Source: Candidatus Scybalousia scybalohippi (lineage in GTDB: Bacteria > Bacteroidota > Bacteroidia > Bacteroidales > P3). From it: a stretch of 47,996 nt of DNA. A program made the position numbers and the translations under genes. The stretch covers positions 1-47,996 of the forward strand of contig JAGHSX010000044.1 in assembly GCA_018065645.1 (NCBI GenBank). The letters run 5' to 3'. The notes beneath the pieces are model-generated. The model had not been told where the DNA came from and searched no databases. It saw only the letters and a program-made list of their open reading frames with translations. Of this stretch, positions 33,762 to 42,811 are shown in pieces. The number at the start of each line of letters is the position of its first letter. The stretch's first letter is position 1.

Positions 33762-35245
33762 TGGCAATGACCAATCTACAGTTCATTGAGGCAATTGCAG
33801 GTGCAGCAATCAAATATGCACCACAGTTTGGTATATGTGTTGTAAGTCCAATTATAGCTCAGGCTTGTTTGGAAAGTGGCTACGGAACAAGCTACAAAGC
33901 ACAGTACCACAATTACTTCGGAATGAAGTACAGAAAGAATAGACTCGATTGTCACAGCGGTTATTTCAGGGACGGAAGTCAAGAGCAGAAAGCTGATGGC
34001 ACATATTATCCGGTAACAGATGACTGGTACGCATTCGAAAGTTTGGATGCAGGTGTCAAAGGATACTTCCAATACACAAGCATTCCAAGATACGATAATT
34101 TGAAAGGTGTTACAGACCCACACAAGTATCTGGAGCTTATTCGAGAGGATGGATATGCAACGTCTTTGGATTACGTCAAGAACGTTTGGGCAGTAGTTGA
34201 AAAAATGGGCTTGACAAAATATGATGAACGAGTTATAATGGAGGAGGAGACAAAGATGGGTTATACGAACAGTCCACTTATTGACTGTACAGTGTTGAGT
34301 CCAAACCATTCAGGACAGAGAACTCATAAGATTGACAGAATTACACCGCATTGTGTAGTTGGTCAGCTATCTGCAGAGAGCATTGGTGCTTGTTTTCCAA
34401 ATGGTAGAGAAGCAAGTTGTAACTACGGTGTAGGATATGACGGAAGACAGTGCTTGATTGTAGAAGAGAAGAATCGAAGCTGGTGCACAAGTTCAAGTGC
34501 CAATGACCAGAGAGCTATTACGATTGAGGTTGCATCTGATAAGACTGCACCTTATGCATTCACAAATGAAGCGTACAAAGGACTTGTTGAGTTGTGTATT
34601 GACATTTGCAAGAGAAATGGCTTTAACAAAGTGCTTTGGTTTGCTGATAAGGACAAGTCGTTAAGTTACGAGCCAAAAGCAGGCGAATGTGTCCTTACGG
34701 TTCATCGTTGGTTCACAAATAAGAGTTGTCCGGGAGATTGGATGTACAATCGAATGAGTCAGCTTGCAGCAGAAATCAATAATGCTCTTGGTGTTCAGTC
34801 TGGAAACGATGATGTAGCAATCAAAATTCCAAACGATGGCAAGACACTTTACAGAGTACAGTGTGGAGCATACAAAGTTAAGGCCAATGCTGATAATCAG
34901 TTAAAGGCTATCAAGGCAAAGGGTGTGGATGCATTCATCACTCAGGTTGATGGACTTTACAAAGTTCAGGTTGGTGCTTACAGTATTAAGTCCAATGCGG
35001 ATGTTCAGTTAGCCAAGATGAAGTCTCTTGGTTTTGATTGTTTCATTACAACAGTCAAGATGGCAGACGAAGCGTTCGTTCCTAGAAAGTCTGCAGAAGA
35101 GATTGCAACAGAGATTTGGACTGGTAAATGTTCAGATAGTCGTTGGGACGTCTGGGGCAATGGTGATACAAGAAAGGAACGACTTGAGGCTGCAGGTTAC
35201 AATTACAATGCAGTTCAGGAAGCAATTGCTAGGTTATACAAATAA
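33761..35245 (+). CDS. Endolysin: glucosaminidase + amidase_2 + SPOR-like + CW_7-like
   Basis: QACLESGYGTSYKAQYHNYFGMKY; ITPHCVVGQLSAESIG...TVHRWFTNKSCPGDWM; YRVQCGAYKVKANAD...YKVQVGAYSIKSNAD; SAEEIATEIW...WGNGDTRKERLEAAGYNYNAVQEAIARL. Confidence 0.88.
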   Translation: MAMTNLQFIEAIAGAAIKYAPQFGICVVSPIIAQACLESGYGTSYKAQYHNYFGMKYRKNRLDCHSGYFRDGSQEQKADGTYYPVTDDWYAFESLDAGVKGYFQYTSIPRYDNLKGVTDPHKYLELIREDGYATSLDYVKNVWAVVEKMGLTKYDERVIMEEETKMGYTNSPLIDCTVLSPNHSGQRTHKIDRITPHCVVGQLSAESIGACFPNGREASCNYGVGYDGRQCLIVEEKNRSWCTSSSANDQRAITIEVASDKTAPYAFTNEAYKGLVELCIDICKRNGFNKVLWFADKDKSLSYEPKAGECVLTVHRWFTNKSCPGDWMYNRMSQLAAEINNALGVQSGNDDVAIKIPNDGKTLYRVQCGAYKVKANADNQLKAIKAKGVDAFITQVDGLYKVQVGAYSIKSNADVQLAKMKSLGFDCFITTVKMADEAFVPRKSAEEIATEIWTGKCSDSRWDVWGNGDTRKERLEAAGYNYNAVQEAIARLYK

Positions 35246-35265
35246 GTAAGCAGGAGGATTGAAAG

Positions 35266-36885
35266 ATGGCAAGCGAAGAGGAAAAGGTTATAGCAGCCGA
35301 AAACAGTACTGAAGTCCTTACAGCTTTCAACCGTATTCCGTATGCTTTGATAAATGCAGAGATTGGAGGTTCAGCAAAAGAGTCGCTTGACGAGCTGACA
35401 GAGATTTGCAAGTATTACAAGGCATACAAGAAAGGTGTTAAGTTCACAACTGAAGGAACGGGTGGCGATTATGTACCGGCTACATTGAAGTACAAGATGG
35501 TTGCTACACTTATCAATAAAGAAGCTCGATTCCTTTTTGCTGAGCCACCTGATATCACAGTTGAGGCAAAGGGCGACGTTGGTAAGACTACAGCAGAAGC
35601 AAAGCAGGCTCTTACAGTACTGAACGACTTAGTCAAGACAGTGCTCGATAAGAACAACTTTGAGGAAGCACTTATCAAGGCTGCGAAGGATTGCTTTATT
35701 GGTAAACGTATTGCTGGTTTAGTAAACTTCAACGAAGAGGATGGAGTAACAGTTACGTTCCTACCAAGTACACAGTTTGTGTATGAAACGAGGATTGGCA
35801 ACGGTAACATCATTACTAAGTTTGTTTGCTTTATTGTAGTCAAGAATAGTCGAGACTTGAGCAACAAGAGAATCTTCAAAAAGAAATTCGAGTTAGTTGA
35901 TGGTGTTGTCTGGTTGGAAGAAAAGTTGTATGATGGTACTGGCAAAGAGTTGGAAGTGATTACAGAGTATCAGGAAACGCTGATGCCAATTATTCCGGTA
36001 TCAATATTCATCAACGACGGACTTACTGGAGAAGACGAAGGCGAGTCTGAAGTAGAAGCTTTGCAGGATTATGAAGAGTGGTATTCAAAGTTAAGCAATG
36101 CAGATATCGATGCAGAACGTAAGAGCATGAACCCAATTCGATATGCTATTGATATGGATAGCAAGTCAACAAGAGGGTTGAGTAGTAGTGCTGGTTCGTT
36201 CTGGGATTTGTTATCTGACCAGAACTTGGACAATGGCCACCCTGCTGTTGGTATGTTAGAAAGTTCAATGAATTACAGCGGTAGCTTGAAGACATCGTTG
36301 GATAGAATTAAGACAACTGGATACGAACAGATTGATATGCCAAACATCACGTTGGAAAGTTTACAAGGAGCAATAACGTCAGGTAAGTCTTTGAAGGCTA
36401 TATACTGGCCACTGATTGTTCGTTGTAAAGAGAAGATGAAGATGTGGGGTCCTCAGTTAAGACGGCTGGTCGACATTATTATCCAAGGTGCTCTTGTGTA
36501 TCCTGGTTGTATTGAGAAGTACACGAACGATGTTGTAGTTCCAGTTGATTACGAAATCAAGGTTGAGCAGAACACTCCACTTCCTGAAGACGAGATGGAA
36601 GAGAAGAACATGGATTTGGCTGAGGTTGAATCAAATGTCATGTCTCGTAAGTCTTACATGAAGAAGTGGCGTAGCTTGACAGATGATGAGGTTCAGGAGG
36701 AACTTGAGCAGATTGCTAGAGAACGACAGTTGATTGAAGACAGTAGTTTTCCTGGTGGTGATAGTCAGCCTTATCAGTCTGGTGTTCAAAATACAGGACA
36801 GCAGGACAACAATCCGGATGAAGAAGAGTTAGACGATGACTTGGAAGGTTTTGGAGATGGTGTTGACGATTCAGAAGATATGTAG
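35266..36885 (+). CDS. Portal protein
   Basis: 539 aa; follows the packaging genes; SPP1-like pattern LINAEIGGSAKESLDELTEICKYYKAYKKG...YEEWYSKLSNADIDAERK. Confidence 0.85.
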   Translation: MASEEEKVIAAENSTEVLTAFNRIPYALINAEIGGSAKESLDELTEICKYYKAYKKGVKFTTEGTGGDYVPATLKYKMVATLINKEARFLFAEPPDITVEAKGDVGKTTAEAKQALTVLNDLVKTVLDKNNFEEALIKAAKDCFIGKRIAGLVNFNEEDGVTVTFLPSTQFVYETRIGNGNIITKFVCFIVVKNSRDLSNKRIFKKKFELVDGVVWLEEKLYDGTGKELEVITEYQETLMPIIPVSIFINDGLTGEDEGESEVEALQDYEEWYSKLSNADIDAERKSMNPIRYAIDMDSKSTRGLSSSAGSFWDLLSDQNLDNGHPAVGMLESSMNYSGSLKTSLDRIKTTGYEQIDMPNITLESLQGAITSGKSLKAIYWPLIVRCKEKMKMWGPQLRRLVDIIIQGALVYPGCIEKYTNDVVVPVDYEIKVEQNTPLPEDEMEEKNMDLAEVESNVMSRKSYMKKWRSLTDDEVQEELEQIARERQLIEDSSFPGGDSQPYQSGVQNTGQQDNNPDEEELDDDLEGFGDGVDDSEDM

Positions 36886-36910
36886 TAAAGTAAAAGGAGA
36901 GTGAGTGGTA

Positions 36911-37843
36911 ATGGCATCGAAGGCTAATAAGTTGATTTTCAAAGATGCTGAAAAAGCAAGAGATGCCATTACGGCTTCTCAGTCAAAAGAGATAGCTAAG
37001 CTATATAACGAATGGGCAGATGAAATTGGCGAGCGAGCAAAATACTACGCTCGCAAAACAACTGCGAGTTCTGTAGTATCAGAAAGACAAATGCGAGAGT
37101 TGCAGAAGCAACTGAGAGCCTCAAGTCAGCAAGTGGCAAACGAGGTGTATGGGCTTGTTAAGAATAACATCTATACAGTAGCAGACTCGGTCGTGAAGTC
37201 AAATGTAGCATGGCTCACGAGCTTTGGTTTCAGCGCCAGTGGTGTAAATGCCGCTTTCACTTCTGTTCCGGATGGTATCGTAAGACGTATCGTTACTGGG
37301 CAGATATATGAGAGCGGTTGGAGCCTTAGCAAAGCAATATGGTCTGACAATGAAAAGACTTTGCAAGACATTTATAGGTTGGTTGCAAAAGGAGTGGCAG
37401 AGAATAAGCCAATAGCAGAGATTGCAAAAGATTTGGAAAAGTATGTCAATCCAAACAAGAAGCTACCTTGGAACTTGACTGCTCCGGATGGAGTAAGGAT
37501 ATACAAGCACAAAGTAGATTACAATGCTCAGCGATTGGCAAGGACTTTGGTACAGCATGGATATCAGCAGAGCTTTATTGCTACTACTCAGCACAATCCA
37601 TTTATTACAGAATATGAATGGAGTGCAAATGGTAGTAGGGCTTGTCCATTGTGCCAAGATAGAGATGGCTCAAGGTTCAAGAAAGATGAGCTACCAATGG
37701 ACCACCCAAATGGAATGTGTACAATGATACCAGTTGTTGCAGAAGATATGGAGCAGCAGCTTGTAGATTGGTTTAACAATCCAGATGGAACGTATCCAGA
37801 GATTGACGAGTTCGCTAAGAACTTTGGCTATGACCCAGATTAG
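36911..37843 (+). CDS. Minor head / head morphogenesis (Mu F-like) protein
   Basis: YEWSANGSRACPLCQDRDGSRFKKDELPMDHPNGMCTMIPV. Confidence 0.85.
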   Translation: MASKANKLIFKDAEKARDAITASQSKEIAKLYNEWADEIGERAKYYARKTTASSVVSERQMRELQKQLRASSQQVANEVYGLVKNNIYTVADSVVKSNVAWLTSFGFSASGVNAAFTSVPDGIVRRIVTGQIYESGWSLSKAIWSDNEKTLQDIYRLVAKGVAENKPIAEIAKDLEKYVNPNKKLPWNLTAPDGVRIYKHKVDYNAQRLARTLVQHGYQQSFIATTQHNPFITEYEWSANGSRACPLCQDRDGSRFKKDELPMDHPNGMCTMIPVVAEDMEQQLVDWFNNPDGTYPEIDEFAKNFGYDPD

Positions 37844-37862
37844 CGATTCTGGCTTTGATATT

Positions 37863-37943
37863 CCGGCCAAATTCACGTTTTAATATGTTTGGTGATAAAA
37901 TATCCACCTTTGGAATTTGACCGGCCTTAAAATCGATTCTACG
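37863..37943. repeat. Dispersed intergenic element, copy B
   Basis: Arms are the exact reverse complements of copy A arms (CGGCCAAATTC 37864-37874; AAATCGATTCTACG 37930-37943); core TGATAAAAT 37893-37901. Confidence 0.75.
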
Positions 37944-37997
37944 AAGTCATATTTTGATTGTGGCCGATAAAAAGTTTGAGAAAAGTTGAAATAGTTG

Positions 37998-38026
37998 TTG
38001 ACTATCTAGTTGAAAAGATGTATAAT
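37998..38026 (+). promoter_or_regulatory. sigma70-like promoter
   Basis: TTGACT-17-TATAAT. Confidence 0.8.
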
Positions 38027-38056
38027 GTAGTATAAAGCAAAAAGGAGGTTCAAGCC

Positions 38057-38470
38057 TTGGGAAAAATCTTAAACAATGGAACGATGTTGGTCCAGTGCGA
38101 AGAGTGCAAACAAAGTTTTACACTAAGCGCCACAAATGGAACGATGACGTTCTATAAACGTTATGTTGTAAAAGAGAGTGGAGAAGAAATCCAGTTATCT
38201 TATTACGATTGTCCACATTGTGGCAAAAGACATTTCGTACAGATTGATGACGAGCAAACAAAGAGGGCTCTTGAAGAGAGCAAGAGGATGTTTGTTAGGT
38301 TGGCTGCAAAGAGGCACAACTACGAACAGATACCTAAAAAACAATCGGATAAGTACAAGAAAGCTCAAAAGCACCTGAGCTCACTCAGGATGGCACTTAT
38401 GACAAAATATCAATGTGCTGTAATTGTAGACGAGAGTGGTTCTGAAACGACACTGAGGTTCAGCGTATGA
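38057..38470 (+). CDS. Zinc-ribbon/coiled-coil protein A
   Basis: VQCEECKQSFTLS...YYDCPHCGKRHFVQIDDEQ; TTG start after AGGAGG. Confidence 0.65.
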   Translation: MGKILNNGTMLVQCEECKQSFTLSATNGTMTFYKRYVVKESGEEIQLSYYDCPHCGKRHFVQIDDEQTKRALEESKRMFVRLAAKRHNYEQIPKKQSDKYKKAQKHLSSLRMALMTKYQCAVIVDESGSETTLRFSV

Positions 38471-38850
38471 CATCAGAACAAATTATCTACTGTGATGAAT
38501 GTGACAAAGAGTTTCCTTTGGTATCCGTACAAATACAAGAAAGTGATGTAGAAATCGAAGGTCAAGTTTTCCGCCTGGTATATTTCACGTGTCCAAAGTG
38601 TAATAAGATTTACCGCGTGTCTTTGAAAGACGATAAGTATGAACAATTAAAAGAGGACTTAGAACAAGCGAAAAAGAGGATACGAAGAAATAATGGTAGA
38701 AACAACCTAGAGTTCCAGAGAACGTTATCGAGCATGGCTCAAAAGAAGTTGGAAAGACTTCAGAATTATACAAGCCGTTTGAATAACAGATTCAACGGGA
38801 CGTTTACCTTCGCGTCAGAAAGCAAGGACAAGATTATTTACCTACCATAG
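38467..38850 (+). CDS. Zinc-ribbon/coiled-coil protein B, paralog of A
   Basis: IYCDECDKEFPLV...YFTCPKCNKIYRVSLKDDK. Confidence 0.65.
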   Translation: MTSEQIIYCDECDKEFPLVSVQIQESDVEIEGQVFRLVYFTCPKCNKIYRVSLKDDKYEQLKEDLEQAKKRIRRNNGRNNLEFQRTLSSMAQKKLERLQNYTSRLNNRFNGTFTFASESKDKIIYLP

Positions 38851-38883
38851 TGATTATGGACGATTCGAAAAGGAGAAATTGAG

Positions 38884-39609
38884 ATGGCAGACGAGAACAA
38901 GAATATCAATAACGAAGAGTTAGATGACGAGAACGTTGACCAGAATGGTTCTGGACAGTCCGGTGACGATAATTCCGGCGATGACAATAAAGGCTCCAAA
39001 GGTGATGCTGGTGCAAAGGGTACTGGTAGCAATGGTTCAGATGGTTCTAAAACATTTACTCAGGACCAGGTAACACGTATGATGACTCGTGAGAAGAATC
39101 AGGGACGTGCTGCTGCATTTCGTGAGTTAGGTATTGACCCTAAGGACGAAAAGACTGTCAAGATGTTTAAGGCTTTTGTTGAGAGCCAGAAGACAGATGA
39201 ACAGAAGGAGCAGGAAGAAAAGTCTGCACAGCAGACAGCTCTTGTGGAAGCACAACAGAAGGCACTTGTTGCAGAAGCTAAGGCAGAGGCAATGATGCTT
39301 GGTGTTGGAAAACAGTATGTTGATGATGTAGTCACTCTTGCACTTTCCAAGATGACAGACGATTCAGACCTCAAGACTATTATCGGTGAATTCAAAACGA
39401 AGTATCCGGTTTGGTTTGCTGGTTCTGATGATGATGACAGCAAGGATGGCAAGAAAGATGACAAGTCTAAGAAGGCTGGTATGAAAGGCACCGGTTCAAG
39501 TGTGAAGACTTCCAAAGAGGACAAGAAGGGCGACGAGAAAGGCCTTGGAGCAAGACTCGCTGCTCAGCGCAAGGCTTCAAGTGGCAAGAAAAGCTACTGG
39601 GGCAAATAA
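38884..39609 (+). CDS. Scaffolding protein (DUF4355-like)
   Basis: TFTQDQVTRMMTREKNQGRAAAFRELGIDPKDEKTVKMFKAFVESQKTDEQKEQE. Confidence 0.8.
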   Translation: MADENKNINNEELDDENVDQNGSGQSGDDNSGDDNKGSKGDAGAKGTGSNGSDGSKTFTQDQVTRMMTREKNQGRAAAFRELGIDPKDEKTVKMFKAFVESQKTDEQKEQEEKSAQQTALVEAQQKALVAEAKAEAMMLGVGKQYVDDVVTLALSKMTDDSDLKTIIGEFKTKYPVWFAGSDDDDSKDGKKDDKSKKAGMKGTGSSVKTSKEDKKGDEKGLGARLAAQRKASSGKKSYWGK

Positions 39610-39631
39610 CAAGCACAAGGAGGAATAAACG

Positions 39632-40039
39632 ATGCTTAATCAGAGTGGTATTACTAAGACTACTTATGGTGCACCTAAGCAGATTCTTGCAAACGTTGAG
39701 TTGCAGAGTTCTGTGGGCTGTATTGTACCTCAGTCCCTTGGTGTAGAAGTTGGCTCTCGTAAGATTGCCAAAGCAGGTACACCGGTCAATATTGACCTTA
39801 TGAACCTTAACAATGCAGTAACTCAGCCTGCAGCAGCAGCCGGCGAGGCAGCAAAGGTTCCTATGAACGCAGTACTTCTTCACGATGTAGATGTAACTGC
39901 AGGCAATGCAAATGGCACAGCTCTTATCTTTGGTTTCGTTAATGTAAACCGTGTTGACAGTGATGTTGCAACAGCAATCTCTACTGCATGTGGTTCTACT
40001 ATCGGTAACGAAGGTAAGGTCACATTTGTGAAGATGTAA
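39632..40039 (+). CDS. Head decoration-like protein
   Basis: 135 aa between scaffold and capsid. Confidence 0.55.
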   Translation: MLNQSGITKTTYGAPKQILANVELQSSVGCIVPQSLGVEVGSRKIAKAGTPVNIDLMNLNNAVTQPAAAAGEAAKVPMNAVLLHDVDVTAGNANGTALIFGFVNVNRVDSDVATAISTACGSTIGNEGKVTFVKM

Positions 40040-40055
40040 GAGGAGGATGTAAGAG

Positions 40056-41093
40056 ATGACTATTTTTGATTTGATGCAGAGTCAGGAACTTACTGCTTAT
40101 TGGGAAGAGCTTACTCAGGATGAAGCTCCATACCCTTGTGAGGAGCTGTTCCCTGATGATAAGAAGAGAGGTATTTCTCTCAAGTGGATTAAGGGTAGCA
40201 AAGGACTTCCGGTTGTACTGAAGACTTCTGCGTTCGATGTACATGCAGTACCTCGTGCCCGTGTTGGATTTGAAAAGCTTACTGCTGATATGCCTTATTT
40301 CAAGGAGTCTACATACATCGATGAGGAACTTCGTCAGGAGCTCAACCTTGTCCTTGAGACTGGAAACCAGGTTTACATCGATTCAGTAATGGCGAAGATT
40401 TTCGATGATGAGACTCGTCTTCTTCGTGGTGCAAGAGCTTCTCGTGAGCGTATGCGTATGATGGCTCTTACTACTGGTATCGTTTCTATGGCAGCAAACG
40501 GTCAGGCATTTGCTTTTGATTATGGTGTTACTCATAAGGGCAATGCTGCTGTATCTTGGAGCGACCACACCAATTCTGACCCTATCGAGGATATCAGAGT
40601 TGCTAAGGAAGCAATCCTTGATGCAACTGGTGCAGTTATCACTCGTGCAATGTGTGATGGCAAGACTTGGAGACATATCCGCAACAACGAGAAGATTAAG
40701 AAGGCAATCTTCGTTCTTACCAATGGTGCTGGTTCTGTTTCCGATAACAAGCTCCGTGAGTACATCATGGACGAACTTGAGATTGAGGTTGTTGTAAACG
40801 ATAAGCGTTACATCGACGAGGCTGGAACTCAGGGTTCTTTCATGCCTGCAAATACTTTCTCAATGTTCCCTGATGGAAACCTTGGCAAGACTTGGTTCGG
40901 TACTACACCTGCAGAGTCTGACCTTATGTCTGGTTCTGTTGCCAACGTATCTGTCACAGATACTGGTGTTGCCGTTACTACAGTTCAGCATGCTGACCCG
41001 GTTCAGGTTGAGACAATCGTATCTATGATTTGTCTTCCTTCTTTTGAGGCTGCTGACCAGGTATACATCATGGATACTAATGCAGCATCCTAA
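40056..41093 (+). CDS. Major capsid protein (gpE-like)
   Basis: 345 aa; KGLPVVLKTSAFDVHAVPRARVGFEKLTADMPYFKESTYIDEE. Confidence 0.88.
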   Translation: MTIFDLMQSQELTAYWEELTQDEAPYPCEELFPDDKKRGISLKWIKGSKGLPVVLKTSAFDVHAVPRARVGFEKLTADMPYFKESTYIDEELRQELNLVLETGNQVYIDSVMAKIFDDETRLLRGARASRERMRMMALTTGIVSMAANGQAFAFDYGVTHKGNAAVSWSDHTNSDPIEDIRVAKEAILDATGAVITRAMCDGKTWRHIRNNEKIKKAIFVLTNGAGSVSDNKLREYIMDELEIEVVVNDKRYIDEAGTQGSFMPANTFSMFPDGNLGKTWFGTTPAESDLMSGSVANVSVTDTGVAVTTVQHADPVQVETIVSMICLPSFEAADQVYIMDTNAAS

Positions 41094-41121
41094 GTGGAAA
41101 AGAGTTAAGGAGGTTTGACCG

Positions 41122-41430
41122 ATGGTAAAGATTACGAACGGTGCAAACGTCTTTGAAGTAACTAGAGGAGCCTTTGACGGGATTTATTCTCGTCAGGGCT
41201 ATCGTCTGGTGAACGAAGGCAAAGCACAGAAAGATGAGGCGCCTAAGGCACCTGAGATGTCAGATGACGATAAGTTCCTTGCTGATATTGAGGAAAAGCC
41301 TATCAGCCAGTGGAACAAAGAAGAAGTGAAGCGTTATGCTGAACTCAAGGGTATTGACATTTCCGGTACTAAGAATGCAAACGAAGCCAAGGAGCGCATT
41401 AAGCAGGCAATGGCTACAGAGCAGGAGTAA
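41122..41430 (+). CDS. HeH/LEM-domain head-region protein
   Basis: WNKEEVKRYAELKGIDISGTKNANEAKERIKQAM. Confidence 0.65.
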   Translation: MVKITNGANVFEVTRGAFDGIYSRQGYRLVNEGKAQKDEAPKAPEMSDDDKFLADIEEKPISQWNKEEVKRYAELKGIDISGTKNANEAKERIKQAMATEQE

Positions 41431-41442
41431 GGTGGTGTTGAT

Positions 41443-41700
41443 ATGACAGATATTGAAAGGGTCAAGAAAGAGATAAGAGAACAGCAGTGTCCGTTCTTCG
41501 AAGATGACGACTTTCAGTATTATCTGGACAAGAACGGTGGTGACGTAGATGCTACTATCTACGAAATGTTGATAATCAAGTCTGAAGACTCAACAATATC
41601 TGTCAGTGGTTTATCCACACAAGATACATCATCGTACTTCAAGAGGCTTGCATCCAAGTATCGACCTAACAACTCAGGAACGTTAGGAGGTAACTGGTAA
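41443..41700 (+). CDS. Head-tail connector protein
   Basis: 85 aa; gene order. Confidence 0.55.
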   Translation: MTDIERVKKEIREQQCPFFEDDDFQYYLDKNGGDVDATIYEMLIIKSEDSTISVSGLSTQDTSSYFKRLASKYRPNNSGTLGGNW

Positions 41701-42089
41701 TGGTCAACAAAGAGTTCGAAGCGTACAAGTTAAAACGAGAATTAAAAAAGAGCGGTATCAAATACAAGTTCAGCAGAGCAGGCAAAAACAAGTTTGGAGA
41801 GCCAGATGGTGAGCCAACCGAAATAGGAGAGATTTGTGGTCTGTACCACGAGACGAATAGTTCGGTGTCAATTACTACTGGTGACACTACTCAAACGAGG
41901 ACTAAGAAAGTCCCGGCCATATTGTGCTTGTATGATGATATCGCTCTTCTTGTTTTACAAGTAGGCGACACAGTTCAGATAAACGACAAGACGTTGAAAG
42001 TGACCGGTGTGGTCAATATCCAAGAATGGAACATCATTGCTGACATCTCGTTGGAGGTGGTTGACGATGGCAATAACGTTCAAGTATAA
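41700..42089 (+). CDS. Head closure/connector protein
   Basis: 129 aa; gene order. Confidence 0.5.
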   Translation: MVNKEFEAYKLKRELKKSGIKYKFSRAGKNKFGEPDGEPTEIGEICGLYHETNSSVSITTGDTTQTRTKKVPAILCLYDDIALLVLQVGDTVQINDKTLKVTGVVNIQEWNIIADISLEVVDDGNNVQV

Positions 42090-42429
42090 TCAGAGTACGT
42101 TATCAAAAAATCTTGACAAGATGTCAACCAAGTTAGGAGCCGTTGTTCTGATGTATTGTGGTACAAAGGCAAGTGAGCTTGAGGCTAAGATGAAAGTCAA
42201 TCGTCCTTGGACAGATAGGACTGGAATGGCTAAGGCAACACTTAATGCTAAAGTATCGCAGCCAGATAAGAACACAGTTCGTATTACTCTTGCACATGGT
42301 GTTGAGTATGGTATTTGGTTGGAACTTGCTCACGAGAAGAATTATGCAATCGTAGCACCTACAATAAGGGACGAAGGTCCTAGAGTAGTACAAGGCTTGA
42401 ATAACATTTTGAGTCAGTTGAAATTGTGA
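42067..42429 (+). CDS. HK97 gp10-like protein
   Basis: NRPWTDRTGMAKATLNAKV...HGVEYGIWLELAHEKNYAIVAPTI; ATG 42067. Confidence 0.75.
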   Translation: MAITFKYNQSTLSKNLDKMSTKLGAVVLMYCGTKASELEAKMKVNRPWTDRTGMAKATLNAKVSQPDKNTVRITLAHGVEYGIWLELAHEKNYAIVAPTIRDEGPRVVQGLNNILSQLKL

Positions 42430-42436
42430 GGTGTTA

Positions 42437-42799
42437 ATGATGGAAAATGAAAGCAGATGGCAAGACATTTACGAACACCTGAAAGAAGCAGGCTACGATG
42501 TCTATTCGCCAGGTGTAAAAGTTGGTGAGTGCACCAAACCTTATGTAGTGGTCAAGAACGATGGGTCAACACAATTGGCATCGTTTAGTACTGACCAAGA
42601 CTTGTATGCAGTAATGGTTTACGTACCAAAGCAAGCGTACAGTAAGTTGGAGCCTATGGTTCAGCAGATAAAGAAAACCATGAAGGGTTTGTACCCAATG
42701 GTTATTCCTTATGGACAGCAAACTCCAAGTTTCTATGATGACGATGTCAAGGCACATACGATAAGCATAGAATACAAGAATTACAAGAAAATGTTATAG
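42437..42799 (+). CDS. Tail terminator-like protein
   Basis: Position; 120 aa. Confidence 0.55.
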   Translation: MMENESRWQDIYEHLKEAGYDVYSPGVKVGECTKPYVVVKNDGSTQLASFSTDQDLYAVMVYVPKQAYSKLEPMVQQIKKTMKGLYPMVIPYGQQTPSFYDDDVKAHTISIEYKNYKKML

Positions 42800-42811
42800 G
42801 AGGAAATAACG

